Shown here: one piece after another, positions 47,121 through 56,192 of the stretch
Layout of the letters: every line of letters begins with the position of its first letter
Numbering within the stretch: position 1 is the stretch's first letter
Assembly (NCBI RefSeq): GCF_001422985.1
Contig: NZ_LMNL01000037.1
Coordinates: 163,332-227,331, forward strand
DNA from: Methylobacterium sp. Leaf117
GTDB taxonomy: Bacteria > Pseudomonadota > Alphaproteobacteria > Rhizobiales > Beijerinckiaceae
Direction: 5' to 3'
DNA length: 64,000 nucleotides
The notes under the pieces: generated by a model
The model's database searches: none
Seen by the model: the letters and a program-made list of their open reading frames with translations, nothing else
Told to the model about the DNA's origin: nothing
Position numbers and translations under genes: made by a program

Positions 47121-47834
47121 TCAGGACTTGTTGCGCACGAGGGTGAGGAAGCGCACCTGCTCGTTGGCATCGTTGCGGAAGGCGCCCCGGAATTGGGTGG
47201 TGATGGTGGAGACGCCGGCCTTCTGGACGCCGCGCATCGCCATGCAGAGATGCTCGGCCTCGACCATCACGGCGATGCCGCGGGGTTTGAGGATGCTCTC
47301 GATCACGTCGGCGATCTGCGCCGTCATGGTCTCCTGGGTCTGCAGGCGACGGGCGAAGGTGTCGACCACGCGGGCGAGCTTCGACAGGCCGACCACGCCC
47401 TTGGTCGGGTAATAGGCGATGTGCGCCAGCCCCATGAAGGGCACCATGTGGTGCTCGCAATGGGAATAGAACGGGATGTCGCGCACCAGCACGATGTCCG
47501 AATAACCCTCGACCTCCTCGAAGACCCGCTCGAGGAGCGCGTCGGCATCCTGGCCGTAGCCGCCGAAGATCTGGCCGTAGGCCTTCACCACCCGGGCCGG
47601 AGTGTCGCGCAGGCCCTCGCGGTTCGGGTCGTCGCCGGCCCAGCGCAGCAGCGTGCGCACGGCGGCCTCGGCCTCTTCGCGGCTGGGGCGGCCGGTGGCG
47701 ATGGCATCGGGCACCCGCTGGGCGGAGGCGGGCAAGGGCGCGATCTCGGGAGCGGGTTCGGGCGCAGGGGCCTGGCCGCGCGCGTTGTCGTTGCGCATGG
47801 CGTTCAGGGCGCCGTTCTGGCGGGTCGGTTCCAT
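47121..47834 (-). CDS. folE: GTP cyclohydrolase I
   Basis: It converts GTP to dihydroneopterin triphosphate for folate synthesis. The 237-aa protein has the zinc-site Cys and His residues in YSHCEHHMVPFMGLAHIAY and EAEHLCMAMRGVQKAG, plus STITTQFRGAF. I chose ATG 47834 (MEPTRQNGALNAM) because GGAGGA lies 8 bases upstream. An in-frame ATG at 47951 would add 39 residues without a ribosome binding site. It is first in folE-hisI. Confidence 0.93.
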   Translation of the reverse strand: MEPTRQNGALNAMRNDNARGQAPAPEPAPEIAPLPASAQRVPDAIATGRPSREEAEAAVRTLLRWAGDDPNREGLRDTPARVVKAYGQIFGGYGQDADALLERVFEEVEGYSDIVLVRDIPFYSHCEHHMVPFMGLAHIAYYPTKGVVGLSKLARVVDTFARRLQTQETMTAQIADVIESILKPRGIAVMVEAEHLCMAMRGVQKAGVSTITTQFRGAFRNDANEQVRFLTLVRNKS

Positions 47835-48196
47835 CCCGGATTCCTCCGTCTCGGTCAGGCGGTAGGAAAGGGACTTGAGCGCGGCATCCATGGCATCTTC
47901 CGCCCGGGCGATCCGGGTCGTCATCGGGTGGCTGTCAGGCTTTGCGTACATCGTCGAACCATGGGCCGTCGGGTAAGATGGACCGATGCCCGGACGGTGC
48001 CGCCTGTCGTGGCGCGACCCTGGCCGTGGGCGCGCCCCGGGTCGACGAGCCGCCTCCTCGCGAAACGGTGCGTGGGGGCCTATATCGTCGTTATCGCGCC
48101 GTCGCGCAATGCAGGCCGCGCGGATCAGATCTCCGGGATCGGAAGCCGGCTTCGCGCCCGGTCGTCCCGGCGGAACGGCCATAGGATCGAAATTCC
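47835..48196. other. Divergent gap between folE and the IscU-like gene
   Basis: These 362 bases contain the possible folE extension up to 47951 and presumably both promoters. I see no repeat or separate gene. Confidence 0.45.
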
Positions 48197-48640
48197 ATGC
48201 TCGACGACATCTACAACCGTCGCATTCTCGAACTGGCCGCCGACATCCCGCGTCTCGGCCGCCTGGACGCTCCCGATGCCAGCGCCACCGCGCATTCGAA
48301 GCTCTGCGGCTCCACCGTCACGGTGGACCTCGCGGTGCGGGACGGCACGGTCACCGACTTCGCTCACGAGGTGAAGGCCTGCGCTCTCGGCCAGGCCTCG
48401 TCCTCGCTGATGGCCCGCCACGTGGTCGGGGCGCGGGCGGAGGAACTGCGCGAGGTCCGCGCCGCGATGCGGCGGATGCTCAAGGAGGGCGGCCCCGCTC
48501 CCGGCGGCCCCTGGGCAGACTTCGCCGTGCTGGAGCCGGTGCGCGACTTCAAGGCTCGCCACGCCTCGACGCTGCTGACCTTCGACGCGGTGGTCGAGGC
48601 CCTCGACCGGATCGAGGCCGGCGCGGTGGCGGCGGAATAG
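48197..48640 (+). CDS. IscU/SufU-like iron-sulphur scaffold homolog lacking the third Cys
   Basis: A 147-aa NifU_N/IscU-fold protein. The first Cys is in AHSKLCGSTVTVDL (C37) and the second in HEVKACALGQASSSLMARHV (C62). The third position reads DFKARHASTLLTF, with no Cys; the protein has only two cysteines in all. The usual CGD is CGS here. It therefore may not hold a classic cluster, although the fold is clear. It is followed 1 base later by yidD, a common Rhizobiales arrangement near folE and thrS. Confidence 0.82.
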   Translation: MLDDIYNRRILELAADIPRLGRLDAPDASATAHSKLCGSTVTVDLAVRDGTVTDFAHEVKACALGQASSSLMARHVVGARAEELREVRAAMRRMLKEGGPAPGGPWADFAVLEPVRDFKARHASTLLTFDAVVEALDRIEAGAVAAE

Positions 48641-48641
48641 C

Positions 48642-48986
48642 ATGCGGCTCCGCCGCGTCGCCCACGGGGCGATCCGCGCCTATCAGCTCACCCTGTCGAG
48701 CCTGATCGGCCGCCAGTGCCGGCACTGGCCCTCGTGCTCGACCTACACCGACGAGGCGATCCAGCGGCACGGGCTCTGGGCAGGCGGCTGGATCGGGTTC
48801 GCCCGTATCTGCCGCTGCGGTCCCCTCGGCACCCACGGCATCGACCTGGTGCCGGAGGCCCTGCCGGCGCGCGCCACCGGATTGACCCCGTGGCGCTACG
48901 GCCGCTGGCGCGGCGTGAACGCGCCGCCCTCGCCCTTCGCCTGCGAGGCGATCGGGGAGGAGGCCGTGCCTACCCGACCTTCGTGA
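48642..48986 (+). CDS. yidD: Membrane protein insertion efficiency factor YidD
   Basis: A small membrane-associated protein that assists YidC-dependent insertion. The 114-aa protein has the signature RQCRHWPSCSTYTDEAIQRH followed by GLWAGGWIGFARICRCGPLG. The C-terminal about 35 residues are an extension beyond the core. The start is 1 base after the scaffold gene stop. Its last 17 bases overlap the end of the convergent transporter gene. Confidence 0.92.
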   Translation: MRLRRVAHGAIRAYQLTLSSLIGRQCRHWPSCSTYTDEAIQRHGLWAGGWIGFARICRCGPLGTHGIDLVPEALPARATGLTPWRYGRWRGVNAPPSPFACEAIGEEAVPTRPS

Positions 48987-50358
48987 TCCACTTCAGCAAT
49001 ACCAGCGTCCCCGTCACCGTGAGGGCGCCGCCGATGCGAGTGGCGATCTGGGCGAAGGGCATCAGCGCCATGCGGTTGGCGGCGGTGAGGATCGCCACGT
49101 CGCCGGTGCCGCCCTGGCCGCTGTGGCAGGCGTTCACGATCGCAGTCTCGATCGGATACATGCCGAGGCGGCGCCCGACGAGGTAGCCGGTTCCCATCAG
49201 GGTGACGACGGTGGCCACGATGGTGATGAGGTTCGGAATCGTGAAGGCCGCCACCAGCTTGTCCCAGGGCGTCAGCGAGACGCCGATGGCGAAGAGCAGG
49301 GGGTAGGTCATGCCGACCTGCACGAACTTGTAGACGATGAAGCCGCCGGCCTGGAGCCGGGGCGAGACCGCGCTGGCGAGCTTGGCCAGCACGGCCAGGA
49401 ACAGCATCGCCACGGGGGCGGGCAGGCCGGTGAGGTGGTGGCACATCACGCCGAGCAGGTAGAGCGTCACCGCCGTGAGGCCGGCCGCCGCCACCGTGGC
49501 GGCGTCGATGGGACCGGTCTCGACGGGCGCCCGCGCCTGCATGTCGTTCTCGGTGTCGGGTTGCAGGCGGCCCTCGCCGGTGAGATGCGGCTTGCGCTTG
49601 CCCACCCAGTTGAGGGTGCCGGCCAGGATGATCGCCGTGAGGCTGCCCAGCATCACGACCGGCAGCACCTGCGCGAAGACGTCGCCCTCGGGCAGGCCGA
49701 GGATGTTGCCGTAGCCGATGGAGAGCGGGATCGCGCCCTCGCCGACGCCGCCGGCCATGATCGGCACCACGATGAAGAAGAAGGTGTGGTGCGCCCCGAG
49801 CCCCAGCAGGGTGCCCACGAGCGTGCCGACGCAGCCCGCCGCCAGGGACCCGAGCCCGAGGGGGACGAAGATCTTGAGGAAGCCCTTGATCAGCACCGTC
49901 CGGTCCATGCCCAGGATGCTGCCGACGATGATCGCCGCGATATAGAGGTAGAGAAAGTTGGTGAACTTGGTGAAGTCGGTGATCGCCTTGACGATCGATT
50001 CCGGGATCAGTTGGTAATAGACCAGCGCCGACGGGATGAAGGTGGCGAAGATCGCCCCCGCCCCGATCTGGCGCAGGACCGGCAGGCGCTTGCCGATCTC
50101 CGCGCAGGTGAAGCCGCCGAGGACCAGGACGGCGATCATCGTCGGCGCGTCGGCCTTGATCTCGCCCTCCGAGGCAAGCACCCAGAGCAGCGCCACCAGG
50201 ATGAGGTAGACCGGCAGCGGGATGATGCCGATCTGCAGGTCGACGAGACGCCACCAGCCCTGCGGCCAGAATCGTGTCCCGGTCTGGACCCCCGGCAGGT
50301 GGGCCGTCGTGGTGATCGCGACGCCCTCGGGGTGCGCCGTCGGTACGGGGCTCGGCAT
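48970..50358 (-). CDS. 2-hydroxycarboxylate (citrate/malate) transporter family protein
   Basis: A sodium-coupled secondary transporter of the 2HCT family, 462 aa, with about 11 helices. The paired re-entrant loop motifs are present: MAGGVGEGAIPLSIGYGNIL and ACHSGQGGTGDVAILTAANR. The substrate (citrate, malate or lactate) cannot be assigned. ATG 50358 gives MPSPVPTAHPEGVAI. It is convergent with yidD. Together with oxlT it gives the window two organic-acid transporters. Confidence 0.9.
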   Translation of the reverse strand: MPSPVPTAHPEGVAITTTAHLPGVQTGTRFWPQGWWRLVDLQIGIIPLPVYLILVALLWVLASEGEIKADAPTMIAVLVLGGFTCAEIGKRLPVLRQIGAGAIFATFIPSALVYYQLIPESIVKAITDFTKFTNFLYLYIAAIIVGSILGMDRTVLIKGFLKIFVPLGLGSLAAGCVGTLVGTLLGLGAHHTFFFIVVPIMAGGVGEGAIPLSIGYGNILGLPEGDVFAQVLPVVMLGSLTAIILAGTLNWVGKRKPHLTGEGRLQPDTENDMQARAPVETGPIDAATVAAAGLTAVTLYLLGVMCHHLTGLPAPVAMLFLAVLAKLASAVSPRLQAGGFIVYKFVQVGMTYPLLFAIGVSLTPWDKLVAAFTIPNLITIVATVVTLMGTGYLVGRRLGMYPIETAIVNACHSGQGGTGDVAILTAANRMALMPFAQIATRIGGALTVTGTLVLLKWITKVG

Positions 50359-50822
50359 GAACGTATCTCCCGGCGAAAGCCCTTTTTGCCCCGAGGGGCC
50401 GGCTCTTGTCTGATTTTCTGGATTTCGTTGCTGGTCTCGACCGCGCTTAACGGAAGGCCATCCGTCAGCAGAAGTCGGCGCAAGCGGGCTTTGTCAATTG
50501 ATCGGCCGGCACGACACCGCACGGGTGATTGAGGATCGCCGGCGATTGTCAGCGACCGGGACGGGCGGCCGTGCGGGCCGGCCCGGCTTGGCGGTCCTGT
50601 CGGGGTCTCGTGCTCCCGGACGCGCGAATTCGCGTTCCTTCACGCCCGGAATAGGTCTAAACGGCCCGACGCGGCGCACCTTACGGGGCCCGCCCAGAAC
50701 CTGCTTCCCCGATCCCGCTTGCCCGATCCCGCTGCCATCTCCCCACCAGCCATCTCTCCACCAGCCATGCCCCGCTTACCTGCCGCGTACGCAGGAGTGA
50801 GCCTTCCAAGGAGCCTTCGGCC
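50359..50822. other. Divergent gap between the 2HCT gene and thrS
   Basis: These 464 bases hold no convincing gene. Near thrS are short direct repeats (50735-50764, and a GATCCCG pair around 50711-50730). Promoters for both genes are expected here. Confidence 0.5.
50735..50764. repeat. 15-bp repeat, 2 copies, before thrS
   Basis: CCATCTCCCCACCAG and CCATCTCTCCACCAG lie in tandem and a third CCAT begins a decayed copy. It is about 60 bases before the thrS start. Confidence 0.65.
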
Positions 50823-52850
50823 ATGCCGACCCTGACCTTCCCCGACGGCAACACCCGCAGCTACGAGGCCGCGATCACCGGCCGCGCCGTCGTCGAGGGC
50901 ATCGCCAAGTCCCTGGCCAAGCGCACCGTCGCCATGGCGCTCGACGGCACCGTGCGCGACCTCGACGACCTCATCGCGCAGGACGCCCGCATCGAGTTCC
51001 TCGACCGCACCGACGCGCGCAGCCTCGAGCTGATCCGGCACGATTGCGCCCACGTGCTGGCGGAGGCGGTGCAGGCCCTGTGGCCGGGCACGCAGGTCAC
51101 CATCGGGCCGGTGATCGAGAACGGGTTCTACTACGACTTCGCCCGGGACGAGCCGTTCACGCCCGAGGATTTTCCGAAGATCGAAGCGAAGATGCGCGAG
51201 CTCATCGCGCGCGACGCCCCCTTCACCAAGGAGGTCTGGAAGCGCGACGACATCCGCGCGCTCTTCGCCGAGAAGGGCGAGGCCTACAAGGTCGAACTCG
51301 TGGACGCGATCCCGCCCGGCGAGGACCTCAAGGTCTACCGCCAGGGCGATTGGTTCGACCTCTGCCGCGGCCCGCACATGACCTCGACCGGCAAGGTCGG
51401 CACCGCCTTCAAGCTGATGAAGGTGGCGGGCGCCTACTGGCGGGGCGATTCCAACAACCCGATGCTGACCCGCATCTACGGCACCGCCTGGGCCTCGAAG
51501 GAAGACCTCGACGCCTACCTGCACCGCCTGGAGGAGGCCGAGCGCCGCGACCACCGGCGCCTGGGGCGGGAGATGGACCTGTTCCACTTCCAGGAGGAGG
51601 GGCCGGGCGTCGTGTTCTGGCACGCCAAGGGCTGGACCGTGTTCCAGGAGCTGATCGCCTACATGCGCCGGCGCCTGCGCGGCGACTACCAGGAGGTCAA
51701 CGCTCCCCAGATCCTCGACAAGGCCCTGTGGGAGACCTCCGGCCACTGGGGCTGGTATCGTGAAAACATGTTCGCGGCCCAGAGCGCCGGCGACGAGGCC
51801 GAGGACAAGCGCTGGTTCGCGCTCAAGCCCATGAACTGCCCCGGCCACGTGATGATCTTCAAGCACGGCCTGAAATCCTACCGCGACCTTCCCTTACGCA
51901 TGGCCGAGTTCGGCGTGGTCCACCGCTACGAGCCCTCGGGCGCCATGCACGGCCTGATGCGGGTGCGCGGCTTCACCCAGGACGACGCCCACATCTTCTG
52001 CACCGAGGACCAGCTCGCCGACGAGTGCCTGAAGATCAACGACCTGATCCTGTCCACCTATGCCGATTTCGGCTTCGGCGAGATCGTGGTGAAGCTCTCG
52101 ACCCGGCCGGAGAAGCGGGTCGGCTCGGACGCGCTCTGGGACCATGCCGAGGAGGTGATGACGCGCGTCCTCTCTCAGATCGAGGAGCAGTCCGGCGGCC
52201 GGATCAGGACCGCGATCAACCCGGGGGAGGGCGCCTTCTACGGGCCGAAATTCGAATACGTGCTGCGCGACGCCATCGGGCGCGACTGGCAATGCGGCAC
52301 GACGCAGGTCGACTTCAACCTGCCGGAGCGCTTCGGCGCCTTCTACGTCGATGCCGAGAGCGGCAAGAAGCCCCCGGTCATGGTCCACCGCGCCATCTGC
52401 GGCTCGCTGGAGCGCTTCACCGGAATTCTGATCGAGCATTTCGCCGGGCATTTCCCGCTCTGGCTGGCGCCCGTGCAGGTGGTGGTCGCCACCATCACGG
52501 GGGACGCCGACCCCTACGCCCGCGAGGTGGTCGCCGCCGCGACCCGTCTGGGCCTGCGGGTGGAGGCGGACCTGCGCAACGAGAAGATCAACTACAAGGT
52601 CCGCGAGCATTCGCTGGCCAAGGTGCCGGTGATGCTCGTCGTCGGCCGCAAGGAGGGCGAGGAGCGCACGGTCTCGGTGCGGCGCCTGGGCAGCCAGCAC
52701 ACCCGCACCGGCGGCCTCGACGAGACCCTGGCGGCCCTGGTGGCGGAGGCGACCGCGCCGGACCGCATCCGGGCGGATGCGGTGGCCGAGACCGTGCCGA
52801 GCGCGAACGTCGCCCTCGACGCCCAGCACGGCGAGGCGCCGACGCCGTAG
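50823..52850 (+). CDS. thrS: Threonine--tRNA ligase
   Basis: A class II aminoacyl-tRNA synthetase of 675 aa, complete. It has an N-terminal TGS domain (MPTLTFPDGNTRSYEAAITG), the SAD editing domain (HDCAHVLAEAVQALWPGTQV), catalytic motif 1 near GHWGWYRENMF, the zinc-site Cys in PMNCPGHVMIFK, motif 2 in RVRGFTQDDAHIF, and motif 3 with the anticodon domain (VHRAICGSLERFTGILIEH). The last about 30 residues are a weakly conserved tail. AAGGAGCC precedes the ATG. Confidence 0.95.
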   Translation: MPTLTFPDGNTRSYEAAITGRAVVEGIAKSLAKRTVAMALDGTVRDLDDLIAQDARIEFLDRTDARSLELIRHDCAHVLAEAVQALWPGTQVTIGPVIENGFYYDFARDEPFTPEDFPKIEAKMRELIARDAPFTKEVWKRDDIRALFAEKGEAYKVELVDAIPPGEDLKVYRQGDWFDLCRGPHMTSTGKVGTAFKLMKVAGAYWRGDSNNPMLTRIYGTAWASKEDLDAYLHRLEEAERRDHRRLGREMDLFHFQEEGPGVVFWHAKGWTVFQELIAYMRRRLRGDYQEVNAPQILDKALWETSGHWGWYRENMFAAQSAGDEAEDKRWFALKPMNCPGHVMIFKHGLKSYRDLPLRMAEFGVVHRYEPSGAMHGLMRVRGFTQDDAHIFCTEDQLADECLKINDLILSTYADFGFGEIVVKLSTRPEKRVGSDALWDHAEEVMTRVLSQIEEQSGGRIRTAINPGEGAFYGPKFEYVLRDAIGRDWQCGTTQVDFNLPERFGAFYVDAESGKKPPVMVHRAICGSLERFTGILIEHFAGHFPLWLAPVQVVVATITGDADPYAREVVAAATRLGLRVEADLRNEKINYKVREHSLAKVPVMLVVGRKEGEERTVSVRRLGSQHTRTGGLDETLAALVAEATAPDRIRADAVAETVPSANVALDAQHGEAPTP

Positions 52851-52954
52851 CGTTTGTCAGGGATCAGGGGCAACCGGTTATCCCGACACGACAAACGAAA
52901 GCCTCGGAAGTCTGTCCGGCTCCCTCCGGCCCATGTTGTCCGGAGAGGCCCGGA

Positions 52955-53338
52955 TCAGGTGGCGCAATTGGCCGCGTAGAGGGCCAGGATGCGCTGCATG
53001 GCCGCGTAATCCTGCGGCGTCGCCGGCTTGCGCAGTTCCGGCCCGTCCGGAACGATACCGGCGATGCCCGCCGCGAGGTCGGCGACGAAGCGGCGGGGTC
53101 CGACCGGGTTACCCATGCGGTTGGGGGTGTCGACCGCGCCGCAGACAGCCCCCGCGCGACCGGCGCGAAGCCCGCTGTAGCGGGCGGCGGCGGGATGCTT
53201 CAGCCCCTGGCCGAGCAGCGCGATCACCCGGCCGGTGATGTCCGGACCGATCTCCCGGTCGGAGCCGTCCGTGACCTCGGCGCGGGCCGGACTCATTGCC
53301 AGGAGCAGGGTGAGGGCGCCGATCGCCAGTCGCGTCAT
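52955..53338 (-). CDS. Small secreted hypothetical protein (127 aa)
   Basis: A signal peptide (MTRLAIGALTLLLAMSPARA) is followed by an acidic helical domain with two Cys (GAVCGAVDTPNRMGNP and LYAANCAT) that could form a disulphide. It lies 29 bases after the 307-aa secreted protein gene on the same strand and is likely co-transcribed. No family is recognised. Confidence 0.75.
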   Translation of the reverse strand: MTRLAIGALTLLLAMSPARAEVTDGSDREIGPDITGRVIALLGQGLKHPAAARYSGLRAGRAGAVCGAVDTPNRMGNPVGPRRFVADLAAGIAGIVPDGPELRKPATPQDYAAMQRILALYAANCAT

Positions 53339-53367
53339 CCGTGCGATGTCCCTCCGGACGTTTCGCC

Positions 53368-54291
53368 TCAGCCGGCTTTGGCGAGGACCTCGACGTCGCG
53401 GTTCAGGCCGCTCTCGACCTTGAACTCGCGGGTGTAGACCTGCCCGTCGTGGCGGGCGATCAGAACGTAGTCGCCCTCCGCCAGGGTCACCTGCGGGAAG
53501 GCGCCGATGGCCTCGCGGATGGTGTCGCCGCCCGGCGTCAGCACGCTGAAGGCGGTGCCGGCGAAGGCCTCGGCGCCCTCGGCCGCCACCAGCTTCAGGG
53601 TCAGGGTGGCGGCCCGGTGGTTGAGGGTGGCGTCCGTGACCTTGCCGTTCTCCACCTTGAGGTCGGCGCGCTGGATCGCGTTCGAGCCGCCATAGGTCGA
53701 GACCACGTGGTAGGTGCCCTCGGGCAGGCGCAGGAGTTCCCCGGCCTTGACGCCGCTGCGCACGAGGCGCCCCTCGGAATTCGTCCCGATCGGCACGAAG
53801 ACCGAGAAGGCGAGCTGGTCGGCGCTGAGCTTCACGTCACCGATGGCGCCGGACAGCCTCAGTGCCCCGGCGCTGACCTTGAGCTGTTCGGCGACGGGCT
53901 GGCCCGCCATCGCGATGCGGCGCGAGGCGCTGGCATAGCCGTAGGTGACGGTGGCGACGTAACTGCCGGGCGGCAGGGTGAAACTCGGCTCGGCCGCCTC
54001 GGAGCGGGCGACGATGCCGGGCTTGGCCCCGTCCGGCCGGTCCTCGTAGATGCGCCAGGCCAGCCCCGAGCGCAGCGGCTTGTCGCCACCGGCGAACACC
54101 GCCGTCAGGTTCAGGGCCGCGCTCGCCATCTCGGGCAGCGGTGGCACGGACGGGTCCGACATCGAGGGGGAGGGGAGGTTGGGCCCGATGCGGTTGTGAA
54201 AGGCGTTGCCGTCCTGGGCGCCGGCGGGCAGCGCGGCGACGATCAGGAGGGTGCCGCTCAGAAGACCCCACCGGTTTCCAGCCCGTACCAT
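53368..54291 (-). CDS. Secreted beta-rich hypothetical protein (307 aa)
   Basis: The signal peptide (GLLSGTLLIVAALPAGAQ) is followed by a series of similar beta-sandwich segments, each containing a GSYVATV/GTYHVVS/GDYVLIA strand: LPPGSYVATVTYGYASASRR, LPEGTYHVVSTYGGSNAIQR, LAEGDYVLIARHDGQVYTRE. That pattern of three strands resembles PEGA- or Ig-like carbohydrate or peptidoglycan-contact modules. It precedes a 127-aa secreted protein in the same unit. Function is unknown. Confidence 0.78.
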   Translation of the reverse strand: MVRAGNRWGLLSGTLLIVAALPAGAQDGNAFHNRIGPNLPSPSMSDPSVPPLPEMASAALNLTAVFAGGDKPLRSGLAWRIYEDRPDGAKPGIVARSEAAEPSFTLPPGSYVATVTYGYASASRRIAMAGQPVAEQLKVSAGALRLSGAIGDVKLSADQLAFSVFVPIGTNSEGRLVRSGVKAGELLRLPEGTYHVVSTYGGSNAIQRADLKVENGKVTDATLNHRAATLTLKLVAAEGAEAFAGTAFSVLTPGGDTIREAIGAFPQVTLAEGDYVLIARHDGQVYTREFKVESGLNRDVEVLAKAG

Positions 54292-54517
54292 CCGTCACTC
54301 CTCCGCGCCCGGCGCGGCGTTGCCAATCCGGCGCCGAGGCGCCATGTCTCGAATCTCGCGCCGAGCGGCGCCATCTCTCGATCCGTCATGAGGCGTCGCG
54401 CCCGGCGCCGGACCATGGCGGGGCCAAGATGGCGGCGGCAAGGCCAGAATCGCGTGTGCGCGGCGGCCCCGCCCCGTGGCCCCCGTTCCGTCCAGCGGAT
54501 TTCACCACAAGGGTCCC

Positions 54518-55081
54518 ATGAACGCCACCCTCGATCTCCTGCGCACCCGTCGCTCGGTTCCGCCGCTCCGCCTGGAGGAGCCCGGCCCGAATCCGGCCGA
54601 ACTGGACACGATCCTCACCCTCGCGTCGCGGGTGCCGGACCATGGCAAGCTGGCGCCCTGGCGCTTCCTGGTGATCGCGGGTGAGGCCCGCACCCGCATC
54701 GGCGCCACCATCGCCGAGGCCTACGCCGCCGACCATCCGGAGGCCGACGCCGTCCGCCTCGACCTCGAGCGCAACCGCCTCGCGCTCGCCCCCCTGGTGG
54801 TGGCGGTGGTGTCGCGGGCCGGTCCGCACATCAAGATTCCCGAATGGGAGCAGGTGCTGTCGGCGGGTGCGGTCTCGATGAACCTCGTGGTCGCCGCCAA
54901 CGCCGCGGGCTTCGCCACGGCCTGGCTGACCGAGTGGTTCGCCTACGACCGCCGCATCCTCGACGTTCTCGGCCTGGAGCCCCGCGAGCGGCTCGCCGGC
55001 TTCATCCATATCGGGCGCCCGCAGGAGGTGCCGCCCGACCGGCCCCGGCCGGCGCTCGCCGACATCGTCACCCGGCTCTGA
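54518..55081 (+). CDS. Nitroreductase family protein
   Basis: An FMN-dependent oxidoreductase of 187 aa. It shows the N-terminal LLRTRRSVPPLRL flavin-phosphate motif, RVPDHGKLAPWRFLVIAG, and the C-terminal AVSMNLVVAANAAGFATAWL followed by ERLAGFIHIGRP. The start ATG is 54518. The next gene, a flavin reductase-like protein, begins 10 bases later, so the pair is probably one operon. The electron acceptor is not predictable. Confidence 0.9.
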   Translation: MNATLDLLRTRRSVPPLRLEEPGPNPAELDTILTLASRVPDHGKLAPWRFLVIAGEARTRIGATIAEAYAADHPEADAVRLDLERNRLALAPLVVAVVSRAGPHIKIPEWEQVLSAGAVSMNLVVAANAAGFATAWLTEWFAYDRRILDVLGLEPRERLAGFIHIGRPQEVPPDRPRPALADIVTRL

Positions 55082-55091
55082 GGGCGCAGCC

Positions 55092-55703
55092 ATGCATTAC
55101 GACGCCGAGACCAAGGGCCTGCCCCACAACCCGCTGAAGGCCCTGGTGGCCCCGCGCCCCATCGGCTGGATCAGCGCGATGAACCGCGACGGCGCGGTGA
55201 ACCTCGCGCCCTACTCGTACTTCAACGCGGTGGCGGCCGGCCCCGACATGGTCATGTTCTCCTCGTCCGGGCGCAAGGACGCCATGACCTTCGCGGAGGA
55301 GGGCGGCGAGTTTGTCTGCAACCTTGCGACCTACGACCTGCGCGAAGCGGTGAACGCCACCTCGGCGCCCCTGCCCCGCGGGGAGAGCGAATTCGCCTTC
55401 GCGGGCCTGACCCCGGCGCCATCGCGAAAGGTGCGTCCGCCCCGGGTCGCCGAATCGCCGGCCGCCCTGGAGTGCAAGTGGCTGCAGACCGTGCCGCTCA
55501 CGCCGCTCGACGGTAGCGACGCCTCCCACTTCCTGGTGATCGGGCAGGTGGTCTCGATCTACATCGACGACCGCTTCATCCGCGATGGCCTCGTCGACAC
55601 CGGCGCCATGCGGCCGCTCCTGCGCGGCGGCTATTTCGACTACTTCACGGCGGAATCGGAGACTCGGTTCGAGCTGCGCCGGCCGGCGGGCGGGGGTGGG
55701 TAG
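55092..55703 (+). CDS. Flavin reductase-like protein
   Basis: A split-barrel FMN-binding protein of 203 aa (VAPRPIGWISAMNRDGAVNL, APYSYFNAVAAGPDMVMFSS, EFVCNLATYDLREAVNATSA). The family includes flavin reductases and related FMN proteins of unknown substrate. It follows the nitroreductase gene closely. The C-terminal GGGG is a low-complexity end. Confidence 0.9.
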   Translation: MHYDAETKGLPHNPLKALVAPRPIGWISAMNRDGAVNLAPYSYFNAVAAGPDMVMFSSSGRKDAMTFAEEGGEFVCNLATYDLREAVNATSAPLPRGESEFAFAGLTPAPSRKVRPPRVAESPAALECKWLQTVPLTPLDGSDASHFLVIGQVVSIYIDDRFIRDGLVDTGAMRPLLRGGYFDYFTAESETRFELRRPAGGGG

Positions 55704-55807
55704 GGGAGAAACCCCGGCGTCGACAGCGTCGTGGAGGTTGCCCCTACTGAAGCTCGAGACGCAACTTGCCGAATTCATTGCAGACGAGAACCACATGGGG
55801 ATTTGTC

Positions 55808-56131
55808 ATGGCGACGAAAGCGAGGTTCAGGAACGCGGCCTCCGAGGCGATCCACACGTCCGCGGCCATGCTTTACAAGGTCGGTGCCCTCGACAAGGCG
55901 ACGATGCGCGACTTCGATGCGCGCCATTTGGCTGTGCCGAGTGACATCGAGCCCGCCCAGATCAAGCAGATCCGTGAGGCCAACAACGTCAGCCAGCCTG
56001 TCTTCGCGCGCTATTTGAATACGAGCGAGAGCACGTTCGAAAAGTGGGAAACCGGCGCCAAGCGGCCCAGCGGGATGGCGCTCAAGCTGCTGAGCGTCGT
56101 CCAGAAGCACGGATTGAAGGCTCTCGCCTGA
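55808..56131 (+). CDS. Orphan HigA/XRE-type antitoxin-like regulator
   Basis: A 107-aa DNA-binding protein. The C-terminal half is a Cro/C1-type helix-turn-helix (QIKQIREANNVSQPVFARYL, NTSESTFEKWETGAKRPSGM) as in the antitoxins of HigB-HigA/RelE-type modules. In such modules the toxin gene lies just upstream. Here the upstream gap of 104 bases and the flavin reductase gene contain no toxin, so the antitoxin looks orphaned. It could regulate its own promoter or a remote target. Confidence 0.82.
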   Translation: MATKARFRNAASEAIHTSAAMLYKVGALDKATMRDFDARHLAVPSDIEPAQIKQIREANNVSQPVFARYLNTSESTFEKWETGAKRPSGMALKLLSVVQKHGLKALA

Positions 56132-56192
56132 ATCTCGCGTCCTTCGATCTCGCCGCGCGACCTGCGACATCCGATGCGGCTCGGTCGGCGCC

